This document shows, one piece after another, positions 1 to 7,099 of a stretch of 16,294 bases of DNA. The notes under the pieces are model-generated. The model ran no database searches, was not told the origin of the DNA, and worked only from the letters and a program-made list of their open reading frames with translations. The position numbers and the translations under genes are program-made. The stretch's first letter is position 1, and every line of letters begins with the position of its first letter. The DNA is from Pseudomonadota bacterium. Its GTDB lineage: Bacteria > Pseudomonadota > Alphaproteobacteria > Acetobacterales > Acetobacteraceae. The stretch covers positions 1-16,294 of the forward strand of contig JAJXSZ010000034.1 in NCBI GenBank assembly GCA_021784255.1. The letters are read 5' to 3'.

Positions 1-810
1 TATGCCCAGACCAATAACCTCAACGGGCTCGATGCCGGCAGCGTGGACAGCATCGCCGCCAGTGCCCGCGACGCGCTGGCCCAGGTCGCCAATCTGCTCG
101 ACAGCAAGGATGGCAATACCTACGTGTTCGCCGGTCAGGATTCGACCAATCCGCCGGTGCCGAACCCCGACAGTATCGGGAGTTCGGGTTTCGCGACCGC
201 CATCGCGACCGCGCTCGCCGGCCTCGGCAGCAACGGTGCCGCGGCGACGATTGCCTCGACGCTCGCCACCGCCACGTCCAACAGCGCCGGCACCAGCCCG
301 TTCTCGGCGGCCCTCAACGCCGCGGCGTCCTCCGGGACCGATCTGCGCACGCTCACCGAGACCGGCACCGCCACCTACGTGCCCTGCGGTATCGTCGCCA
401 ACGCCAACGCCGACATCGCCTCCACCGGCGCCTCGACCACAGGCTCCTACACGCGCGACGTCTTGCGCGCGCTGGCGACGCTCGGGTCGCTGTCGAGTTC
501 GCAGCTCGCCGATTCCGGCTTCTCGACGCTGGTGGGCGATGTGCGCACCAGCCTTGGCGACGCGATCACGGCGTTGAACCAGGATGCCGGCGTGATGGGC
601 GACCGCCAGACGGCGATGCAGGCGACCTCGACGCAGCTCTCGGATGCCGCGACGGCGCTGCAGACCCAGCTTGCCGCCGCCGAGGACGTGGATGCGGCGG
701 CAACCATGACCAAGCTCTCGACGGTGCAGACCCAGTTGCAGGCGAGTTACCAGATGATCGCCGCGCAGCAGGGGCTGTCGCTGGTGAAATACCTGCCGCT
801 GGGAGGCTAA
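1..810 (+). CDS. flgL: Flagellar hook-associated protein 3 (FlgL), C-terminal part, 5' truncated
   Basis: The frame is open from the first base, so the gene begins outside the window; 269 residues and a TAA stop are visible. FlgL is the hook-filament junction protein exported by the flagellar type III apparatus. What I see near the left end is the segment LLDSKDGNTYVFAG (encoded around 97-135), which matches the conserved 'LLN..DGN.YLFAG' block of FlgL. A low-complexity Ala/Ser/Thr-rich, variable middle follows, then a heptad-like C-terminal helix ending AQQGLSLVKYLPLGG, the usual FlgL end (flagellins normally end differently). It is probably the last gene of a flagellar cluster lying to the left. 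The main alternative is a flagellin paralogue. The conserved block and the C-terminal end favour FlgL. The N-terminal half cannot be assessed. Confidence 0.85.
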   Translation, partial: YAQTNNLNGLDAGSVDSIAASARDALAQVANLLDSKDGNTYVFAGQDSTNPPVPNPDSIGSSGFATAIATALAGLGSNGAAATIASTLATATSNSAGTSPFSAALNAAASSGTDLRTLTETGTATYVPCGIVANANADIASTGASTTGSYTRDVLRALATLGSLSSSQLADSGFSTLVGDVRTSLGDAITALNQDAGVMGDRQTAMQATSTQLSDAATALQTQLAAAEDVDAAATMTKLSTVQTQLQASYQMIAAQQGLSLVKYLPLGG

Positions 811-820
811 AGGCCGGGGC

Positions 821-849
821 TTCCCAAGGGGGCGCGGGACGGCTATAGG
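821..849 (+). promoter_or_regulatory. Candidate sigma-70 promoter for tRNA-Lys
   Basis: TTCCCA at 821-826 and TATAGG at 844-849 are separated by 17 bases and lie about 20 bases upstream of the mature tRNA. Each hexamer matches the housekeeping consensus at 4 of 6 positions. The stretch between flgL and the tRNA otherwise holds only a short CCGGC/GCCGG dyad (850-863). The assignment is by inspection only. Confidence 0.35.
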
Positions 850-869
850 CCGGCCCCTGCCGGTTCGGC

Positions 870-945
<76 letters not shown>

Positions 946-1075
946 CATTTTCAATGAGTTATGCGTATTTGGCCCGGCGGGCCTCGCACCATATGCCCCG
1001 CCCGTGCTTCGCAGCTCCCCGGTCAGGGTGCCCTCGGGTGACGCAATCACATTTCCGTGAGCGGCCGGCCAACCG

Positions 1076-1456
1076 ATGGTCCAAGCCCCTTCGTTGCCGA
1101 CGCCGGCGCTGGTGGATCGGCTCCCGATGGTTTCCGACCGGCGGCAAAAATGCCCGAACGCGGCCCCGCCCGGGGATTTCCAGGATAATGGCGGCCCGCC
1201 CGGCTGGCGCGCCCGCCAGGCTGTTCCGCAACCCGAGGCGCCTCGCCGCGTCGTCAACGTCCCCCGTCGGCGCCCCCTAAGCCTCGTGGCGATGGTCGGC
1301 TGGTTTGTCATTTATCCGTTCGTCGCGCTCGTCGTCTTCTATGGCGGTGGCATTTCGCTGATGGCAACCACCGGCATGAACGTGTGGAGCGTGCTGGTGA
1401 TCATGCTCGCCGTGATCGCTTACCCGCCGCTCAATTGCCTGTTCTCGCGCCGATAA
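1076..1456 (+). CDS. Hypothetical small membrane protein
   Basis: I do not recognise this gene. The frame encodes up to 126 residues: a Pro/Arg-rich, probably cytoplasmic N-terminal stretch of about 70 residues, a basic patch (PRRVVNVPRRRP), and then two hydrophobic segments. The first runs MVGWFVIYPFVALVVFYGG and the second VWSVLVIMLAVIAYPPL, separated by a short polar loop, with the C-terminus LFSRR. Two helices with Arg on both flanks suggest a hairpin with both ends in the cytoplasm. The start is uncertain. In-frame alternatives at GTG 1286 and ATG 1292 would leave just the 55-57 residue two-helix core, and none of the starts has a clear Shine-Dalgarno sequence. The hydrophobic half is the part I trust; the N-terminal extension may be non-coding. 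Confidence 0.45.
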   Translation: MVQAPSLPTPALVDRLPMVSDRRQKCPNAAPPGDFQDNGGPPGWRARQAVPQPEAPRRVVNVPRRRPLSLVAMVGWFVIYPFVALVVFYGGGISLMATTGMNVWSVLVIMLAVIAYPPLNCLFSRR

Positions 1457-1615
1457 GCGGCAGAGCGTCGCCAACTCCGCATCCGACACGAACCGCCAAG
1501 GCGCCAGGGAAACGGAATCGATCGACGGCGCGCATCCGCCGAGACAGGCACGGCGCGTTGTGGGGCGTCGTTCCGGGTGCTGGAGCGGCCATCCCCGTGC
1601 CTTGTCGGGTCGGGC

Positions 1616-1690
1616 GTGCCCCAGGGCGGCGTGCCCCAGGGCGGCGTGCCCCAGGGCGGCGTGCCCCAGGGCGGCGTGCCCCAGGGCGGC
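1616..1690. repeat. Minisatellite: five perfect tandem copies of a 15-bp unit
   Basis: The unit GTGCCCCAGGGCGGC repeats five times without a single mismatch (1616-1630, 1631-1645, 1646-1660, 1661-1675, 1676-1690). Each unit contains the small dyad GCCC-CA-GGGC. The unit length is a multiple of three and all six frames stay open, so translated products such as VPQGG or PPWGT arrays appear, but no convincing gene contains them. The block lies between the hypothetical membrane protein and the 3' end of the fadJ-like gene. Perfect identity points to recent expansion by replication slippage. Confidence 0.95.
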
Positions 1691-1703
1691 GCGTCCATGA
1701 GCG

Positions 1704-1720
1704 CGCGCCCATCGGGCGCG
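1704..1720 (-). terminator. Hairpin just downstream of the fadJ-like gene
   Basis: CGCGCCC (1704-1710) and GGGCGCG (1714-1720) form a perfect 7-bp GC-only stem with a 3-nt loop, 8 bases past the stop codon of the minus-strand gene. No T-tract follows on the minus strand, so it may stall polymerase or protect the mRNA end rather than act as a classical intrinsic terminator. The neighbouring minisatellite could add further structure. Confidence 0.4.
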
Positions 1721-1728
1721 TTCGTGGG

Positions 1729-3840
1729 TTAGATGTTCATATCGGCGAAGCTACGTCCCGCTTCGGCCATCTCGCGCAGCAGTGGCGCCGGCTCCCACCC
1801 AGTTCCGCTCGCCGCGGCCATTGCCTCCACGTCGGCCAGCACCGTCTTGATGCCCTTGACGTCCGCCTCGTGCATCGGCCCACCGCGCCAGGCCGGATAG
1901 CCATAGCCGTTGACCAGCACGAGATCGATGTCGGAGGGCCGTTGCGCGATGCCCTCGGCGAGAATTTTCGCCGCCTCGTTGACCATCGCCGCGTGCACGC
2001 GCGCCGCGATCTCCTCGGCCCCAACCTCGCGCCGCGTGATCTGCTTCTCGCGCGAGGCGCGCAGCACCAGCTGTGTGACCGCCGGGTCCACATGCCGGCC
2101 CTCGGCATCGTGGCGATAATAGCCGGCGCCGGTCTTCTGCCCGAAACGGCCCATCTCGCAGATCCAGTCCGCGATTGCCACGTAGCGCACTCGAGGGTCG
2201 CGCGTCGCCGCCGCGCGCCTGCGCCCGGCCCAGCCGATATCGAGCCCGGCGAGGTCGGCGACGGCATAGGGGCCCATGGCGAATCCATAGGCTTCGAGTG
2301 CTGCGTCCACCTGTTCCGGCATCGCACCGTCCTCGAGCAGGTAGTCGCATTGCGTGCGCCAGCGGCTCAGGATGCGGTTGCCGATGAACCCGTCGCAGAT
2401 GCCGCTGACGACCGGCAGCTTGTGCAGCCGCTTCGCCAGCGTGATCGCGGTCGCCACCACCTCTCCCGCGGTACGGGGCGTCCGCACGACCTCGATGAGT
2501 CGCATCACATGCGCGGGGCTGAAGAAATGCATCCCCAGGACGCGTTCCGGTGCATCAACGACATCGGCGAGCAGATCGACATCGAGCCGCGAGGTGTTGG
2601 AGGCGAGGATGGTGTCGCGCCGTGTCACCGCGGAGAGCCGGCGGAACAAGGTTTCCTTCGCTCCCAGCTCCTCGATGATGGCCTCGACCACCAGGTCGGC
2701 GTCGGCGAGCATCAGCAGATCGGCGCAGAAGGTGATGCGACCCAGGCGCTCCGCGCGTGCCGCGGCGGTGAGCCGCCCACCCTTCACCTGGCGTTCCAGC
2801 ACCGCGCGCACCCGCGCCTCGGCGGCGGTGGCGGCGGCCCCGTCCGCCTCCACCAGCACCACCGGCAAGCCGGCACTGGCGAGCGCGATGGCGATGCCCG
2901 AGCCCATCGTCCCGCCGCCCACCACTCCGGTGCGTGCGACCGGCCAGGGCGAGGGGATGCGCTTGCCCACTGGCGGAATCCGCGCGGCGAGGCGTTCGGC
3001 GTGGAACAGGTGGCGCAGCGCCCGGCTCTGCGGCGCGCGGCGCAGGCGCTGGCTTTCAGCCCGTTCCCTGGCGCAGGCTTCGGCGAACGGCAGGTCGAGC
3101 GCCCAGCGTACGGCCTCGGCCGCTGCGACCGGTGCCTCGGCGCCCCGCGCGCGCTTGCGCACGGCGGCAACGGCGGCGTCGAAGGCGGCGCGGTCTCCGG
3201 CTGGGACGGCCTGCGCGCCGGTGCGTGGCCAGGTGCCCGCGGCGGCCAATGCCCGCGCGCGCACCATCGCCGCGGCGCGGATATCGGTTGCGATTTCGTC
3301 CACGAGCCCCAGCTTCAGCGCCTCGTCAGCGGCCACCTGCCGGCCGGTGGTGGCGAGGTCGAGCGCCGCCATCGCGCCGGCGAGCCGCGGCACCCGCTGT
3401 GTACCGCCGGCGCCGGGGATCAGCCCGATCCGCACCTCGGGCAACCCCACGCGCGCGTCCGGCGCCATCACGCGGCCATGGCAGGCCAGCGCGAGTTCGA
3501 AGCCCGCCCCCAGGGCCGTGCCGTGCAGCGCCGCGACCACCGGTTTTGTTGCGTTTTCGATTTGATCGAAGACGCTGCCGGCGGTCATCTCCGGCGGCGG
3601 TGGCGCGGCGTCGAACTCGCGTATATCGGCGCCGGCAATGAAGGTTCGCCCGGCGCCGGTGATCACCACGGCGTTGACGCCCGCATCCTCGAGCGCCGAG
3701 GTGAGGGCGAGGCGCAGGGCCTGGCGCATGGCGGCGGAGAGGGCGTTGACCGGCGGGTTGTCGAAGACCAGCAGCGCCACGTCGCCGTGGCGTTCGGTGT
3801 AGACCGTCCCCGTCCCCGCGTTGGCGGTGTCAGAGTTCAT
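1729..3840 (-). CDS. fadJ: Bifunctional enoyl-CoA hydratase / 3-hydroxyacyl-CoA dehydrogenase (FadJ/MFE-1-like)
   Basis: This beta-oxidation enzyme (703 residues) hydrates trans-2-enoyl-CoA and oxidises L-3-hydroxyacyl-CoA with NAD+. The N-terminal crotonase domain (about 15-200) has an oxyanion-hole region AGADIREF and both catalytic glutamates, E115 in GAGFELAL and E135 in GLPEVRIG. The NAD-binding Rossmann fold starts at GVVGGGTMGSG (305-315), the catalytic histidine is H444 in SPAHVMRLIE, and the C-terminal dehydrogenase domain carries DGFIGNRILSRW (483-494). Length and domain order match FadB/FadJ and peroxisomal MFE-1; motifs such as NPPVNALS look closest to MFE-1. The ATG is preceded by GGAGG with good spacing (3848-3852). 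No thiolase gene adjoins it. It is probably the last gene of the leftward operon, and its leader can form competing hairpins. The family is certain; the exact symbol is less so. Confidence 0.93.
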   Translation of the reverse strand: MNSDTANAGTGTVYTERHGDVALLVFDNPPVNALSAAMRQALRLALTSALEDAGVNAVVITGAGRTFIAGADIREFDAAPPPPEMTAGSVFDQIENATKPVVAALHGTALGAGFELALACHGRVMAPDARVGLPEVRIGLIPGAGGTQRVPRLAGAMAALDLATTGRQVAADEALKLGLVDEIATDIRAAAMVRARALAAAGTWPRTGAQAVPAGDRAAFDAAVAAVRKRARGAEAPVAAAEAVRWALDLPFAEACARERAESQRLRRAPQSRALRHLFHAERLAARIPPVGKRIPSPWPVARTGVVGGGTMGSGIAIALASAGLPVVLVEADGAAATAAEARVRAVLERQVKGGRLTAAARAERLGRITFCADLLMLADADLVVEAIIEELGAKETLFRRLSAVTRRDTILASNTSRLDVDLLADVVDAPERVLGMHFFSPAHVMRLIEVVRTPRTAGEVVATAITLAKRLHKLPVVSGICDGFIGNRILSRWRTQCDYLLEDGAMPEQVDAALEAYGFAMGPYAVADLAGLDIGWAGRRRAAATRDPRVRYVAIADWICEMGRFGQKTGAGYYRHDAEGRHVDPAVTQLVLRASREKQITRREVGAEEIAARVHAAMVNEAAKILAEGIAQRPSDIDLVLVNGYGYPAWRGGPMHEADVKGIKTVLADVEAMAAASGTGWEPAPLLREMAEAGRSFADMNI

Positions 3841-3925
3841 GGCCGCGCCTCCGTTGCTGCGCGCCAGTCTGCGCGGCCGTGCTGCCAGGGGGAAGAGGGA
3901 AGCGGGACGCGGGCAGGGGCCGCGC
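3841..3925 (-). promoter_or_regulatory. Leader with three complementary 8-nt arms at the fadJ-like start codon
   Basis: On the plus strand GGCCGCGC occurs at 3841-3848 and 3918-3925, and its reverse complement GCGCGGCC at 3871-3878. In the minus-strand mRNA the order is arm A, arm B, arm C, then the AUG. B can pair with A (39-nt loop) or with C (22-nt loop), but not with both. The B:C hairpin ends on the base before the AUG and places most of the GGAGG ribosome-binding site in its loop and first pair. The A:B hairpin frees the start. This is the geometry of a translational switch, but very GC-rich sequence also produces such arms by chance. Confidence 0.35.
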
Positions 3926-3936
3926 GGGGATGGCGA

Positions 3937-5832
3937 TCAGAAGCCGAACATGTGGTCGAGCGAGAATCGCCCGTCCGCGGTCATCAGCCCATGATAGCCG
4001 AACAGCCGGCAGGTCGCGTCGCGCACCAGCACGTAGCCGCGCGGGCCCGCGGCCTCGATCTGCGCGTCGCTGAACACGTCCTCGGCCACGACCAGCGCGG
4101 AGCCGGAGCAGGGGATCGCGAGCGGCGTTTCCGCGACCACGGCGCCGCTGCCCGCCGTCAGCTGCAGCCTGGTCTGCGAGGTCGGGTGCCACGGTGCCGA
4201 GGCCGGGTAGATCAGCAGCGCGAAGCTCTTCGCCCGCGCCTTGCCCAGCGGCATGCCGAGCTTGAGGAACAGGCGCGTGGACAAGCCTGGCGGCGGGCCG
4301 GAATAGCTCTGCGGCTCGTCGCGCCAGGTCATCAGCGTGTTGAACACGTGCGCGCCGAAGCTGCTTTCGGCGGCGTGCGGACCGTCGCGGGCTTCGGCGC
4401 GCACCAGCGCATGCAGCCAGCCATCCGCCGCACCGCCGATGTCGCGCGCGTAGAGCAGTTCCGCATGGCCGCCCTCCGCCAACGCGTCGCCGGGCAGGAT
4501 CGCATCGAGATCCAGCGCGACGTCGTGGTTGCGCGGCAGCACGCCAAGCACGCGCGAGGCGGCGAGGCTGCCATCGGCGGCGAAGACATCGAGCCGCAGC
4601 GGTAGCGCGGCCTGCGTCGTCGCCATCGGTGTCGGCTGGATCAGGGTGCGGAAGCGACCGCGTGGCAGCACCGGCAGCGGCAGCAGGAAGCCGCGCCCGA
4701 GTGCGGCCGGCAGGGCGAGGATCGCCGGGTCGGGGCGCAGATCGGCGCGCTCGACATTGGGATGCGCGATGCGCCTGCGTCCGGCGCGCATCACCTCGTA
4801 GCGCGGCCGTACCACGTGGCGTCCCGCGCGCATCTCGATCTGGGCCGGCCAGGCGAGGCCCGGCAGCAGCGTGCCCATGTCCACCGCAACCGAAGCGAAG
4901 CCGGCAACCTCGTGCGGATAGGCCACCGGCGATTCGGCGCCCATGCGGTCGAAGCTGACGGCGCCCGCCGGGATCGATGTCGCGTGGCTGTTCTGCAACC
5001 ACAGGACGACGCGCTCCTCCGTGTCCGGGGCTGGGATGCCGGCATAGCGGTCGGCTGGCCAGGCATTGGCGTCGTGGGTGCACGACAGGCTCGCCCCGCC
5101 GGCGGCGCCGTAGGTGTCGAGCGCGTATTTCACCACGTCGTGGCCGGCCGCGCCGACGACGTGCAGGAAGAGCTGCCCGGTGAACGGCCCGAGGCCGAAG
5201 CGCGCGCGCACCGCGGCGCTGTCGACGGCAAAACCCGCGGGCGGCACCGCCTCTTCCCAGGTCGCGAGCACGCGGCCGTCGGCATCGAACAGGCGCAGCC
5301 ACAGCCGCGCGGCTCTCGCCCCGTAGCCAGCCCAGTAATTGGCCGAGACGAGGCGCGTCGAGAGCCCGTCCGCGTCCCGGAAGAAGGCGAAATTGGTCGC
5401 GAAGTTGAGGCGGTCGAGGTAGCGCGGCGCGCTCAGCATCGCGCCGGGAAGTTTCACCGCGTCCAGCGTCTCGATCCGCGCCCTCGGCAGCCGCTTGCGC
5501 AACTGCTCCGCCAGCCGCCCGGCATCGAAGCTCGCGATCAGGATATCCTCGGCACCCTGCGCGGCGAGTTCGCTGAGCGCTGCCGCCGTGTGCCCGGCGA
5601 CGGTCTCGCCGACGCGGCCAACATCCTGGACATGTACGGAAGCGATCGGGAACGGGCGCGGCGCCAGGGCCAGCAGCGCGGGCGCATATCCCTCGGGGTC
5701 GACCAGCGCGAGCGGGCGCCCGGCGAGCCGGTCGGCGAGCGCCGCGAGCGCCTCGGCGGCCAGCGGATGCGCCAGCGCCTTGTAGAGCACGTTGCCGCCG
5801 CCGCGCGCGTCGAAGGTCGCGATATCGAGCAC
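3937..5832 (-). CDS. Uncharacterised 631-residue protein with an alpha/beta domain and beta-rich modules
   Basis: I do not recognise the family. There is no signal peptide, no transmembrane segment and no obvious catalytic motif. Residues 1-125 look alpha/beta (LALVDPEG, IASVHVQD and DILIASFD as candidate strands). The rest is rich in short strands. Segments near 176-242, 273-348, 405-480 and 536-618 share one plan: a hydrophobic strand, a polar turn (DADG or AADG in two of them), a Leu/Ile/Val-Pro element (VPPAGFAVD, IPAGAVSFD, LPRNHDVALD, IPCSGSALVV), then a strand ending at a basic or acidic turn. This suggests four diverged beta-sandwich modules. The GTG start is chosen because GGGAG sits 6-7 bases upstream and the preceding gene's stop is only 14 bases away. 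Three nearby Cys residues do not form a metal-site pattern. A role in a polysaccharide or envelope process is a guess from the ELM1-like neighbour. Confidence 0.85.
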   Translation of the reverse strand: MLDIATFDARGGGNVLYKALAHPLAAEALAALADRLAGRPLALVDPEGYAPALLALAPRPFPIASVHVQDVGRVGETVAGHTAAALSELAAQGAEDILIASFDAGRLAEQLRKRLPRARIETLDAVKLPGAMLSAPRYLDRLNFATNFAFFRDADGLSTRLVSANYWAGYGARAARLWLRLFDADGRVLATWEEAVPPAGFAVDSAAVRARFGLGPFTGQLFLHVVGAAGHDVVKYALDTYGAAGGASLSCTHDANAWPADRYAGIPAPDTEERVVLWLQNSHATSIPAGAVSFDRMGAESPVAYPHEVAGFASVAVDMGTLLPGLAWPAQIEMRAGRHVVRPRYEVMRAGRRRIAHPNVERADLRPDPAILALPAALGRGFLLPLPVLPRGRFRTLIQPTPMATTQAALPLRLDVFAADGSLAASRVLGVLPRNHDVALDLDAILPGDALAEGGHAELLYARDIGGAADGWLHALVRAEARDGPHAAESSFGAHVFNTLMTWRDEPQSYSGPPPGLSTRLFLKLGMPLGKARAKSFALLIYPASAPWHPTSQTRLQLTAGSGAVVAETPLAIPCSGSALVVAEDVFSDAQIEAAGPRGYVLVRDATCRLFGYHGLMTADGRFSLDHMFGF

Positions 5833-5846
5833 CGTCCGCTCCCGTC

Positions 5847-6770
5847 CTACCAGCCGAAACGTTGCCGCATCGCGGCCGCCGCCGCAGCGGTATCGTCCAG
5901 CGGCTCGACCGGCCAGATTTCCAGCCGGCCGCGATAGGGTCGCACCCGGCCCGCGTCGATCAATCCCCGGGTGAACTCGCGGATCCGCCGCGATTTCCCC
6001 GGCAGGCCGATCGTCAGCACCGGCACCGGCGTAGCCACGGCCTCGGAGACCATGGAGACGCTGTCCTCCGTCACCAGGATCGCGTCGGCAGAAGCCAGCA
6101 TGCCGACATAGGGGTTTTCTCCCTTCATGTCCCAGATATAGGCGCCTTCCGGCCCCAGCACCCGCTCAAACACCGCGCGCACGTCGGGCGCGGTGCGGCG
6201 CGAGGGGGTCAGTGCCAGCCCCACCTTGTCCTCGCGCATCATCGTTCGCAGCTCCGCGGCGATCGCTTCGGCGACCGGCGCGTCGAGCCGGAACCGCCCG
6301 TTGGAGCCCCCCACCAGCACGCTGACCAGCGGCCGCGGCAGCTGCGCCAGGCGCGGCATCCAGGCGGCGCGCGCCGCGGCAAATCGCGGCGTCATGCCGT
6401 GCAGCGCGGTGCGGGCGACGAAAACGTTGGGCCCGGAGAGCCGGTCATGCGGCGCCGTGATGATGAAATCGAACCGGCGCGGGTCCATGCGTGGATGCTG
6501 GATGATCACGCGGCGCGCCTTGCCACGCAGCGCGGCGAGGATCGCCGCCGCCTTGCCGCCGCCGCCGATCAGGAGCTCGGGGTACGGTGGCACGAGCCCG
6601 GCCACGCGCGCCGGTGCCGGCCATAGTCGCGGCGCCAGCACCGACCACGGAAAGCGCGGCGTGAACAGCCGTTCCTCGGCCGCGATCCCGGCGACCTCGG
6701 CGAGCCCTCGGGCCTGGCTGCGCAGGCCGCCGAGATCCTCGCACACCAGCCAGCACGAACTTGGGTTCAT
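5847..6770 (-). CDS. ELM1/DUF1022 family protein (mitochondrial fission ELM1-like)
   Basis: This 307-residue protein fits the ELM1-like family, which is widespread in Alphaproteobacteria and has a glycosyltransferase-like GT-B fold; its bacterial role is not established. Matching features are the N-terminal WLVCEDLGGLRSQARGLAE, a glycine loop IGGGGKAAAI (68-77), the mid-protein motif VGGSNGRF (153-160), GENPY (217-221), and the signature TEDSVSMVSEA (234-244), which resembles the donor-site region of GT-B enzymes. The ATG at 6770 is chosen because family homology begins at MNPSSCW; the open frame continues upstream to 7061 but that stretch is Ala/Arg/Pro-rich and unlike the family. The Shine-Dalgarno is weak (GGGA close to the ATG). 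It is the first gene of the leftward operon, 14 bases before the uncharacterised 631-residue gene and divergent from phaZ. Confidence 0.85.
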   Translation of the reverse strand: MNPSSCWLVCEDLGGLRSQARGLAEVAGIAAEERLFTPRFPWSVLAPRLWPAPARVAGLVPPYPELLIGGGGKAAAILAALRGKARRVIIQHPRMDPRRFDFIITAPHDRLSGPNVFVARTALHGMTPRFAAARAAWMPRLAQLPRPLVSVLVGGSNGRFRLDAPVAEAIAAELRTMMREDKVGLALTPSRRTAPDVRAVFERVLGPEGAYIWDMKGENPYVGMLASADAILVTEDSVSMVSEAVATPVPVLTIGLPGKSRRIREFTRGLIDAGRVRPYRGRLEIWPVEPLDDTAAAAAAMRQRFGW

Positions 6771-7099
6771 GTCCCGGCTGATGCCGGGGGGGGCGAGATG
6801 CGTCAAGGCATGCGCAGGCCGCGCCTCGATGGGCCGGACATCCGCGCCAATAGCCGGCCACGCGGCGGGCGGGCCGAATAGCGCCGGCGGTTGACGCGGG
6901 GCCCGCCCTCGTTGCCGCCCGCCTTCGTGGTGCGGCGCCGTGCCGGCAGCGTCGTCCTGTCGCGCATCCGGCCAGCCGGCGTTGCAAGCGGCCCGGCAGG
7001 CTGCTTTGCTTCGCAATTGAAGGATTCGCCGATTGACCGTCACCACCCCTCTGCACGCCACGCCAGCCCGGGATGAGCCTCTGCCTGCCGGAGCGGCCG
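6771..7099. other. Divergent intergenic region between the ELM1-like operon and phaZ
   Basis: This 329-base stretch separates two divergent transcription units and should hold both promoters. I see no convincing -35/-10 pair in either direction. Notable items are a run of eight G at 6786-6793 and the dyad TTGC-TTC-GCAA at 7006-7016. Reading frames extend into it from both sides, but their composition is non-coding in character. Confidence 0.6.
7006..7016 (+). promoter_or_regulatory. Candidate PhaR-type operator dyad upstream of phaZ
   Basis: TTGC-TTC-GCAA is a perfect 4-bp dyad with a 3-base spacer, ending 83 bases before the phaZ ATG, in a locally AT-richer patch. PhaR regulators of PHB genes in Alphaproteobacteria are reported to bind TGC/GCA dyads with a short spacer. 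A second TTGCAA lies at 6982-6987. The link to PhaR is inference from the motif and from the downstream gene. Confidence 0.25.

Noticed and set aside
971..983. GGCCC-GGC-GGGCC hairpin as terminator of tRNA-Lys
   Set aside because: The stem is only 5 bp, lies 25 bases past the tRNA, and has no T-tract after it on the plus strand.
1616..1690. Tandem repeats as a CRISPR array or as a VPQGG/PPWGT repeat protein
   Set aside because: There are no spacers between units and no cas genes nearby. All six frames are open because the unit lacks stops, and no frame joins a credible gene with a ribosome-binding site.
1384..4605. Plus-strand open frame of 1073 codons opposite the fadJ-like gene and part of the 631-residue gene
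   Set aside because: It is antisense to genes with clear domains or coding character. Its product is Arg/Ala/Gly/His-rich with no motif, as expected when GC-rich codons leave the complement free of stops.
3830..5302. Minus-strand open frame of 490 codons inside the 631-residue gene, considered as a frameshifted continuation
   Set aside because: The 631-codon frame is continuous with consistent strand-like patterns to its stop, while the other frame is Arg-rich and featureless. There is no sign of a frameshift.
6771..7061. N-terminal extension of the ELM1-like protein to 404 residues
   Set aside because: The added 97 residues are Arg/Ala/Pro-rich and match nothing in the family, whereas family-like sequence starts right at the ATG at 6770.
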